From positions 1-11,876 of the forward strand of contig DAIDAH010000065.1 in assembly GCA_027310735.1 (NCBI GenBank): DNA of 11,876 bases. Reading direction: 5' to 3'. The position numbers were made by a program, and so were the translations under genes. This document shows, one piece after another, positions 6,886 to 11,876 of this stretch. The stretch comes from Methylotenera sp. (lineage in GTDB: Bacteria > Pseudomonadota > Gammaproteobacteria > Burkholderiales > Methylophilaceae). Numbering within the stretch: position 1 is the first letter of the stretch; each line of letters starts with the position of its first letter. The notes beneath the pieces were generated by a model. It had not been told where the DNA came from. It did no database searches and was given only the letters and a program-made list of their open reading frames with translations.

Positions 6886-6913
6886 TTTACGCACTGTAAA
6901 CATGGACTATTAT
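6886..6913 (+). promoter_or_regulatory. Candidate promoter for the Rieske oxygenase gene
   Basis: TTTACG (6886-6891) and TATTAT (6908-6913), 16 bases apart, are the best -35/-10 pair I can find on the plus strand of this divergent region. The -10 overlaps the perfect inverted repeat ATTATT-TC-AATAAT (6909-6922). The match is modest; other positions are possible. Confidence 0.25.
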
Positions 6914-6975
6914 TTCAATAATCACTTGATAAAAATAGCAATTTAGGCAAAAATCGCCATCCCTGTAATTTTAAT

Positions 6976-6994
6976 TGCCGATCTTTTTACGGCA
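6976..6994 (+). other. Small hairpin just upstream of the Rieske gene start
   Basis: TGCCG (6976-6980) and CGGCA (6990-6994) pair around a 9-base AT-rich loop. The stem ends 9 bases before the TTG at 7004, in the place where a ribosome-binding site would be expected and is not seen. Its role, if any, is unknown. Confidence 0.25.
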
Positions 6995-7003
6995 TCTTTA
7001 ATT

Positions 7004-8092
7004 TTGACTTCCGAACTCACAACCCAGCCTCAATTACCCATCAACTGGTATGTTGATCCAAATATTTATGCTCTTGAAGAACAACATTTGTTTTCTCAAG
7101 CCCCCATCTATCAAGGGCACGCACTCATGGTACCTAACGCAGGTGATTACCATGTGCTTGACTGGACCGGCGAAGCGAACTGTTTGATTAATCATCAAGA
7201 TGGAATAAGCGTAATTAGCAATGTATGTCGGCATAGACAGGCCATTATGCTAAAAGGCAGTGGTCACACAAAAAACATCGTTTGCCCACTACACCGCTGG
7301 ACTTACAATCTCGAAGGCAAGTTATTAGGCGCACCACACTTTGATGAAAACCCCTGCTTGCATCTGAATAAAAAGTCACTGCAAAACTGGCAAGGCTTAC
7401 TATTTGATAGCAAACGCAATATTGCGCAAGACTTAGCCAATGTTGGCTGTAAACAAGACTTTAACTTTACCGATTACGTACTGGATCGCGTTGTGGTTGA
7501 AGAGTACAACTTCAACTGGAAAACGTTTATTGAAGTCTATTTAGAAGACTACCACGTAGGTCCATTCCACCCCGGACTAAACCAGTTTGTAGATTGCGAT
7601 GCACTCAACTGGGAGTTCGGCGAGGAATACAGCGTACAAACTGTAGGTTTTAAACCAAATACAGTAAAATCCGGATCGCCTATTTACCAACAATGGCAAC
7701 AACAAGTTGCGCAATATCATGACACCAAAACACCGAAATACGGTGCAATCTGGATGGTGTATTATCCATTTTTGATGATTGAATGGTATCCGAACGTACT
7801 GGTGGTATCACACATCATTCCACGCGGCGTGAATGCTTGCAGCAATGTCGTGGAGTTCTACTATCCTGAAGACATTGGTTTGTTTGAACGTGAATATGTT
7901 ACGGCACAACAGGCAGCCTATGAAGAAACCGCGGTAGAAGATAAAGACATCTGCCAGCGTATGCATGATGGCCGCCACGCGCTACACGCACAAGGCATTG
8001 ATGAGCGCGGCCCCTACCAACACCCGATGGAAACCGGTTTAGAGCACTTCCATATTTGGTATCGCAAACAGCTTGAACAATACCTTGCCTAA
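7004..8092 (+). CDS. Rieske non-heme iron oxygenase, alpha (catalytic) subunit
   Basis: An aromatic ring-hydroxylating dioxygenase-type alpha subunit of 362 residues. The N-terminal Rieske domain binds a [2Fe-2S] cluster through CRH (C75, H77) and CPLH (C94, H97). The catalytic domain carries the mononuclear iron motif DYHVGPFH (H184, H189) and, further on, VEDKDIC (about 311-317), which probably supplies the acidic ligand. The family hydroxylates aromatic rings or demethylates quaternary amines such as carnitine and betaines; the substrate here cannot be read. No beta subunit, ferredoxin or reductase is in the window, so electrons must come from elsewhere. The start is taken as TTG 7004: there is no in-frame ATG or GTG between the upstream stop at 6944 and the conserved region, and no Shine-Dalgarno is seen. 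The DMT transporter gene follows directly. Family is certain, reaction unknown. Confidence 0.88.
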   Translation: MTSELTTQPQLPINWYVDPNIYALEEQHLFSQAPIYQGHALMVPNAGDYHVLDWTGEANCLINHQDGISVISNVCRHRQAIMLKGSGHTKNIVCPLHRWTYNLEGKLLGAPHFDENPCLHLNKKSLQNWQGLLFDSKRNIAQDLANVGCKQDFNFTDYVLDRVVVEEYNFNWKTFIEVYLEDYHVGPFHPGLNQFVDCDALNWEFGEEYSVQTVGFKPNTVKSGSPIYQQWQQQVAQYHDTKTPKYGAIWMVYYPFLMIEWYPNVLVVSHIIPRGVNACSNVVEFYYPEDIGLFEREYVTAQQAAYEETAVEDKDICQRMHDGRHALHAQGIDERGPYQHPMETGLEHFHIWYRKQLEQYLA

Positions 8093-8960
8093 GCCATCTA
8101 TCATCAAGCTACCTAATTTGGGTAGTTTATGGATGTTAGTTGCCGCACTGGGTTTTGCCATTATGGGCGCACTCGTCAAAGTCGGCGCGCAGAAATTCAG
8201 TAGTAGTGAACTGGTTTTTTACCGATCACTATTTGGCTTAATCGTTATCTGGGGTTTCATTTTCACTAAGAAACTACCACTAGCTACACCCGTGATGTTT
8301 AAACAAATGTCACGTGGCATAGTAGGCTTTGTCGCGCTGATATTGTTTTTTTATGCGATTGCACATTTACCTTTAGCTTCAGCAGTTACCCTCAACTACA
8401 CTTCCCCCTTATTTCTAGCACTATTCATGCCTTTTTTACTACATGAAAAACCAAAAAAAACATTGTATATTGGCTTAATCATTGGCTTTATCGGAGTCGC
8501 GCTGTTACTGAAACCAAGTTTCAACCATCAGGATTGGCTGGCTGGAAGCCTAGGGTTACTCTCTGGCATAGGTGCAGCAATTGCTTATGTGCATGTAAAA
8601 CAGTTAGGTGCAGCACAAGAACCTGATTGGCGTACGGTATTTTATTTTACCTTAGTATGCACGGTTGGCGCCGGGCTATGGATGCTAGTCAGCAGATTCC
8701 ACTCACTTGCTTGGCGAGACTTACCTATACTATTAGGCTTGGGACTATCCGCTACCATCGCACAACTAGCATTGACACGCGCTTACCGCACGGGCGACAC
8801 ACTCGTTGTGGCAAGCTTAGCCTATGTCACAGTCGTGCTTGCCAGCTTAATTGGCGTAATCTGGTGGCATGAACACTTGAGTCTCGACGCATGGATTGCA
8901 ATTGCCTTGATTATTCTAAGTGGCGTAATGAGTGTGCGCAGCACTACACAACGAAACTAA
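8073..8960 (+). CDS. DMT-superfamily permease (two EamA domains)
   Basis: A 295-residue inner-membrane protein with about ten hydrophobic helices arranged as two EamA repeats (about residues 17-145 and 155-288), the usual architecture of drug/metabolite transporters. The conserved helix-end motif SSSELVFYRSLFGL is in the first repeat. EamA carriers export or import amino acids, nucleosides and other small metabolites; substrate cannot be predicted. The start is uncertain. The longest frame begins with TTG 8073, overlapping the Rieske gene by 20 bases. TTG 8118 would give MGSLWML, closer to typical EamA N-termini, and ATG 8133 has a GGGTAG 7 bases upstream. With any of them the gene follows the Rieske gene so tightly that co-transcription is likely. 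The stop overlaps that of the convergent kinase gene. Confidence 0.87.
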   Translation: MNNTLPKPSIIKLPNLGSLWMLVAALGFAIMGALVKVGAQKFSSSELVFYRSLFGLIVIWGFIFTKKLPLATPVMFKQMSRGIVGFVALILFFYAIAHLPLASAVTLNYTSPLFLALFMPFLLHEKPKKTLYIGLIIGFIGVALLLKPSFNHQDWLAGSLGLLSGIGAAIAYVHVKQLGAAQEPDWRTVFYFTLVCTVGAGLWMLVSRFHSLAWRDLPILLGLGLSATIAQLALTRAYRTGDTLVVASLAYVTVVLASLIGVIWWHEHLSLDAWIAIALIILSGVMSVRSTTQRN

Positions 8961-10309
8961 TCAAGCTTATGATTAGCTTCGGCCAACAATATCAATGAAG
9001 ATCCAATCTCGTTAAATAAAGGTCGATGTTTGACTTCTGACTGAGCACAGCGAGTCTGCAAATCGCGCAGTGCATTCTCAATGCTTTCCGACTCAAGCGG
9101 AGCATCACAGCGATCCAGCAACTCTTCCAGCAAACAGGCAAATGCGCGCACTTCTAAGCGTTGCAAAGCAATCGCTAAATTTGCATCGTCTCGCGGTAAA
9201 AAAGATGCTCCGCCAAAATCGCCAAGCAAACAATCACCCTGTATGGAGCTACTCTCATTTAACAAAATGTTATGCGCATATAAATCACCATGTATCACAC
9301 CTTGCGCATGCAGATGTTCAACTGCTGCTGAGATGCTCAACGCAATATTCAAAACGGTTGCTAAGCTAAACCGCCTGTCTGCTGAATAAATATCGCGCGT
9401 ACAAGACTCCAGACTAGGCGGCCCTGCAAGATTGACAAAGCTAGAGTCTATGAGAGACATCACTAAGCCTGAAATATTTTCGGGATGTCCGCTGATTTTT
9501 CCTAGAATCGGAATCAATTTGGAATGCGCACCTGCGGCTATGCTGGCGGCTTTTTCGCTACGCGGTAAACCATCACTGGTCACTGTACCTTTAAATACCT
9601 TGACCGCCACATCCGAAGCCATGCCTGCCGACTGACAAGTTGCATGATAAATGACACCCGACGCTCCCTCGCCTAACACCTGTTGTAGCTCAAGGCTATG
9701 CCAATCAATATGTGCAATCGCTTGCTTCGTCGCGACAACAGCCTCATCAACATCACTGCATGGATTACCCGCATACGCCAACCATGCAAGACGCGGTAAT
9801 GACAACAACCAATCAGGAAGCCGTGTGAAACGATTTGCAGAAATACGCAGCAATTCCAAGTGATTGCAGGCAGTAAGCACAGGTAAACAGTGCAACTGAT
9901 TGCCTGCCAGCATAAGTTTTTGCAGTTGTGTGCAGGCACCAAGCTCATTGGGTAGCTCAGAGATTTTATTATCAGTCAAAATCAGCCAGCGCAGTTTCTT
10001 CGGCAAAGATTCGGCAGGCACATTGCTAATCTGATTCGCTTTGAAACCGACCATCTCTAGATTCTGGCACCGCCCCAACACTTTGGGTAATTCAGTAAAA
10101 CGATTATCTGAGCAAAAAATGATACGCAACTTGTGTAGCCTAGGCAGGTCATCAGGCAAGCTGGATAACGCATTGCCAGATAAATTGAGAACCTCTAATG
10201 AATCGGCAAGCGTATAGATTTCGCTAGGAAATTTGGTCAAGCCACAAGATAGATCAAGGCGCTTAATACCAGCCAATTGGCCAGTGCGTAAAGATGAGAG
10301 TGTATGCAT
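8957..10309 (-). CDS. Leucine-rich repeat protein kinase (Ser/Thr-kinase-like)
   Basis: A 450-residue cytoplasmic protein: no signal peptide or membrane helix. Residues 12-185 hold about seven to eight leucine-rich repeats of the form LxxLxLxxNxLxxLP. Residues 208-445 form a protein kinase domain with glycine loop GEGASG (213-218), VAVK lysine K237, likely alpha-C glutamate E252, catalytic loop HGDLYAHN (340-347, D342 and N347) and metal-binding DFG (364-366). All residues needed for phosphotransfer are visible, but the HRD arginine is Gly and only about 20 residues separate DFG from the alpha-F-like helix, with no APE motif. The family of LRR plus kinase proteins is widespread but little studied in proteobacteria. 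Start ATG 10309 gives the familiar N-terminus MHTLSSLRTGQLAGIKRLDLS; no Shine-Dalgarno is visible and an extended -10 promoter lies 6 bases upstream. Its stop overlaps the transporter gene by 4 bases. Phosphorylation targets are unknown. Confidence 0.88.
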   Translation of the reverse strand: MHTLSSLRTGQLAGIKRLDLSCGLTKFPSEIYTLADSLEVLNLSGNALSSLPDDLPRLHKLRIIFCSDNRFTELPKVLGRCQNLEMVGFKANQISNVPAESLPKKLRWLILTDNKISELPNELGACTQLQKLMLAGNQLHCLPVLTACNHLELLRISANRFTRLPDWLLSLPRLAWLAYAGNPCSDVDEAVVATKQAIAHIDWHSLELQQVLGEGASGVIYHATCQSAGMASDVAVKVFKGTVTSDGLPRSEKAASIAAGAHSKLIPILGKISGHPENISGLVMSLIDSSFVNLAGPPSLESCTRDIYSADRRFSLATVLNIALSISAAVEHLHAQGVIHGDLYAHNILLNESSSIQGDCLLGDFGGASFLPRDDANLAIALQRLEVRAFACLLEELLDRCDAPLESESIENALRDLQTRCAQSEVKHRPLFNEIGSSLILLAEANHKLD

Positions 10310-10315
10310 GGCAGC

Positions 10316-10324
10316 ACTATAGCA
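10316..10324 (-). promoter_or_regulatory. Extended -10 promoter of the LRR kinase gene, predicting a leaderless mRNA
   Basis: On the minus strand this reads TGCTATAGT, an extended -10 element (TGn plus TATAGT, one base off TATAAT). Six bases separate it from the ATG at 10309, so transcription starting at the usual distance would begin at or next to the A of the start codon. There is no good -35, as expected for an extended -10, and no Shine-Dalgarno. Confidence 0.45.
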
Positions 10325-10527
10325 AAGCAGGCATACTGATGGAGGCTTTTATGATTAATTCAACATTGATGGGGTGAACTACAAGCCGCAATGCAAACAG
10401 GTAATTAAGATAGCAAGCAGACATTGGATGGGAAAATTACCATCTCAATCTTAAAATCAGCGCGTGGGCAGGAATCTACTCATCCAGCATACCAGTCAAC
10501 TCAATTCTAGTTTAGAAACCTAAATAA
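10325..10527. other. Intergenic region between the kinase and response regulator genes
   Basis: About 200 bases with no convincing gene. GATGG (10427-10431) and CCATC (10440-10444) form a short hairpin without a T tract, and TTTAG/CTAAA (10511-10515 / 10520-10524) another, right after the regulator stop. I see no clear terminator for the two-component genes. Confidence 0.5.
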
Positions 10528-11166
10528 TCAAGGATCAATCAACCCACTACGCATCGCAATCAGCGCGATTTCTGCCGAGTTATTGGCATTGAGTTTTTGC
10601 TTGATGTTGTAAAGATGAGTGCCTACGGTACGTGGGCTTAAGAATAACATTTCAGCAATTTCATTGGTGGTTTTACCTTTTGCCAGCGCCATAAAGACTT
10701 CAAACTCGCGTGGCGACAATACATCCACAGGGTTTTGCTCACCGGATAACTGCTGAATCGCCATTTGCTGTGCCACACTGGCTTCTAGATATTTTTTACC
10801 TGTTGCAATAGTACGAATCGCCTTAATCAGCTCTTCTGCCGCACTGCGTTTGGTTAAATAGCCCATTGCGCCAGCATTCAACACGCGCTTGGGATGCACG
10901 GAGTCTTCATGCGCTGAAAGCACTAAAATTTTAGCCGTACTATCTTTAGCAAGGATGCGCTCAATCGCCTCCAAACCGCCAATGCCAGGCATGGTAATAT
11001 CCATCACCACCACATGTGGCTTATGCTCCATATAGCGTTGAATACTTTGCTCACCACTATCGGCTTCAGCGACGACTTTAATCTCGGCATCAAGCTCTAG
11101 TAACATTTTAAATCCCATGCGAACCACCGCGTGGTCATCTACCAGCATGACGTTAATTTGACTCAT
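10528..11166 (-). CDS. NarL/FixJ-family response regulator (UvrY/GacA-like)
   Basis: A 212-residue two-domain response regulator. The receiver domain (1-120) has the acidic pocket DD at 10-11, phosphorylation site D56 in VVVMDITMPG, S84 in LVLSAHE and K106 in GYLTKRSA. The LuxR-type DNA-binding domain (about 148-210) contains LSPREFEVFMALAKGKTTNEIAEMLFLSPRTVGTHLYNIKQKL. Phosphorylation by the neighbouring histidine kinase should promote DNA binding and transcriptional control; the target genes cannot be told. The ATG at 11166 has a strong GGAGAAGG 8 bases upstream and lies 18 bases after the kinase stop, so the two form an operon with the kinase first. The sequence resembles UvrY/GacA, but the partner is a short HisKA_3 kinase and not a BarA-like hybrid as far as can be seen, so I give no symbol. 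Confidence 0.94.
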   Translation of the reverse strand: MSQINVMLVDDHAVVRMGFKMLLELDAEIKVVAEADSGEQSIQRYMEHKPHVVVMDITMPGIGGLEAIERILAKDSTAKILVLSAHEDSVHPKRVLNAGAMGYLTKRSAAEELIKAIRTIATGKKYLEASVAQQMAIQQLSGEQNPVDVLSPREFEVFMALAKGKTTNEIAEMLFLSPRTVGTHLYNIKQKLNANNSAEIALIAMRSGLIDP

Positions 11167-11174
11167 GTTGCTTG

Positions 11175-11182
11175 CCTTCTCC
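11175..11182 (-). promoter_or_regulatory. Ribosome-binding site of the response regulator
   Basis: GGAGAAGG on the minus strand, 8 bases before the ATG at 11166, in the short gap after the histidine kinase stop. It confirms the start and allows efficient translation of the second gene in the operon. Confidence 0.75.
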
Positions 11183-11184
11183 CA

Positions 11185-11876
11185 TTACTGGGTAATGTTA
11201 TTCGGAATATTAATGTGAATTGCAGTACCGCGGTCAGGCGCGGACTCCAGATTAAAACTGCCATGCAGGGCTTGCACCCGCTCGCGCATGCCGATTAAAC
11301 CAAAGTGTTTGGATTGGTCAACGGCGTCAATATCCATACCGATGCCGTTATCCTGAATGCTCAATAAAAGCTCACCTGCAGCTGTTTCTGTCAGGTCAAT
11401 ATCAATAATACTGGCCTGTGCGTATTTAAGCGCATTATTCAGCGACTCCTGTACGATTCGATACAAATTAATGCTAACAGTTTCACCTAAATCCTGCAGA
11501 TTGCCTTTTAGGCGCAAATTGATTTTAACCGATGGATTTTGCGTTTGATAGGTACTGACTGCATCCTTTAAGGTTTCAGCCAAACCCAGATTATCCAGTG
11601 CACCAGGCCGTAACTGGCGCACGATATTATGCATACCATCATAGATTTGATTTGCAGCAGATACTATCACTTGCGCATGCGCAGCAATATCAGGCATACC
11701 AGGGTTGGTCTCACTAGCCTTGGTTTTATTGGCAATACCAACAGCAAAGGTTTTAATCGCTGTGACATATTGCCCTAACTCATCATGCAGCTCCCGCGCC
11801 AAGCTGCGGCGCTCGTCTTCAATATGCTTTTGAATGACATGTGTTAACTGGCGATTTTCTTCTAATTGGCGTTCTG
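11185..11876 (-). CDS. Sensor histidine kinase, NarX/DegS type (HisKA_3), N-terminus outside the window
   Basis: The frame is open to the right edge, so only the last 230 or so residues are seen. A charged, probably coiled helix (ERQLEENRQLTHVIQKHIE) leads into the dimerisation and phosphoacceptor motif RRSLARELHDELGQ, with the phosphorylated His encoded at 11785-11787. The ATPase domain follows, with N box YRIVQESLNNALKYA, G1 box DNGIGMD and FGLIGMRERVQALHG, then GTAIHINIP near the end. This is the HisKA_3/HATPase_c set of NarX, UhpB and DegS kinases, which pair with NarL-type regulators like the one 18 bases downstream. The sensing part, which would tell the signal and the membrane topology, is missing. 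The TTG at 11800-11802 is an internal leucine within the H box, not the start. Confidence 0.93.
   Translation of the reverse strand, partial: ERQLEENRQLTHVIQKHIEDERRSLARELHDELGQYVTAIKTFAVGIANKTKASETNPGMPDIAAHAQVIVSAANQIYDGMHNIVRQLRPGALDNLGLAETLKDAVSTYQTQNPSVKINLRLKGNLQDLGETVSINLYRIVQESLNNALKYAQASIIDIDLTETAAGELLLSIQDNGIGMDIDAVDQSKHFGLIGMRERVQALHGSFNLESAPDRGTAIHINIPNNITQ

Noticed and set aside
7034..7234. 66-codon minus-strand frame inside the Rieske gene
   Set aside because: Lies opposite the conserved Rieske domain; no supporting signal.
9070..9389. Two overlapping forward frames of about 100 codons opposite the LRR kinase
   Set aside because: Both lie antisense to the conserved kinase domain, compete with each other and have no ribosome site.
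10341..10377. GGAGG followed 5 bases later by ATG and an 8-codon forward frame (MINSTLMG)
   Set aside because: The ribosome site looks good, but there is no gene downstream on that strand that it could lead and no sign of selection; probably chance.
10427..10444. GATGG/CCATC hairpin after the response regulator gene, considered as terminator
   Set aside because: Only 5 bp of stem and no T tract on the minus strand.
1..11876. CRISPR arrays, insertion sequences, phage genes, tRNA genes
   Set aside because: No regularly spaced repeats, transposase or integrase motifs, terminal repeats or cloverleaf-like sequence seen on either strand.

Overview
The window looks like chromosomal DNA of a betaproteobacterium, most likely a methylotroph of the Methylophilaceae (Methylotenera/Methylophilus type). 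This is inferred from the style of the proteins, the slightly AT-rich coding sequence and the argD-argF-argG order; no marker gene settles it. There is no insertion sequence, phage gene, tRNA, rRNA or CRISPR array.

Layout. 1-1435 (+): the tail of an unidentified gene, then trhO (tRNA U34 hydroxylase) and a small lipoprotein gene with a TTG start. 1445-2898 (-): a CbbY-like HAD sugar phosphatase and a two-domain protein of unknown function. 3060-6771 (-): an arginine operon transcribed argD, argF, a three-helix membrane protein, argG, closed by a clear rho-independent terminator at 3001-3035. 6772-7003: a divergent promoter region. 7004-8960 (+): a Rieske oxygenase alpha subunit overlapping or abutting a DMT/EamA transporter. 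8957-10309 (-): a leucine-rich-repeat protein kinase, convergent with the transporter and overlapping it by 4 bases. 10528-11876 (-): a NarL-type response regulator preceded by its histidine kinase, which runs off the right edge.

How the genes work together. ArgD, ArgF and ArgG cover the transamination, carbamoylation and citrulline-aspartate ligation steps of arginine synthesis; argA/J, argB, argC and argH are not in the window. The kinase/regulator pair is a complete phosphorelay of unknown stimulus. The Rieske protein and the transporter are probably co-expressed, but substrate and electron donor are unknown.

Most of the window is ordinary housekeeping sequence. I did not find a clear new defence or mobile system. 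The points most worth a second look are: a 9-bp stem that encloses the trhO start codon; a 9-codon leader ORF whose stop overlaps the TTG start of the lipoprotein; an unexplained membrane protein inside the arginine operon; an LRR kinase whose catalytic domain is non-RD and lacks most of the activation segment; and a probable leaderless promoter for that kinase.
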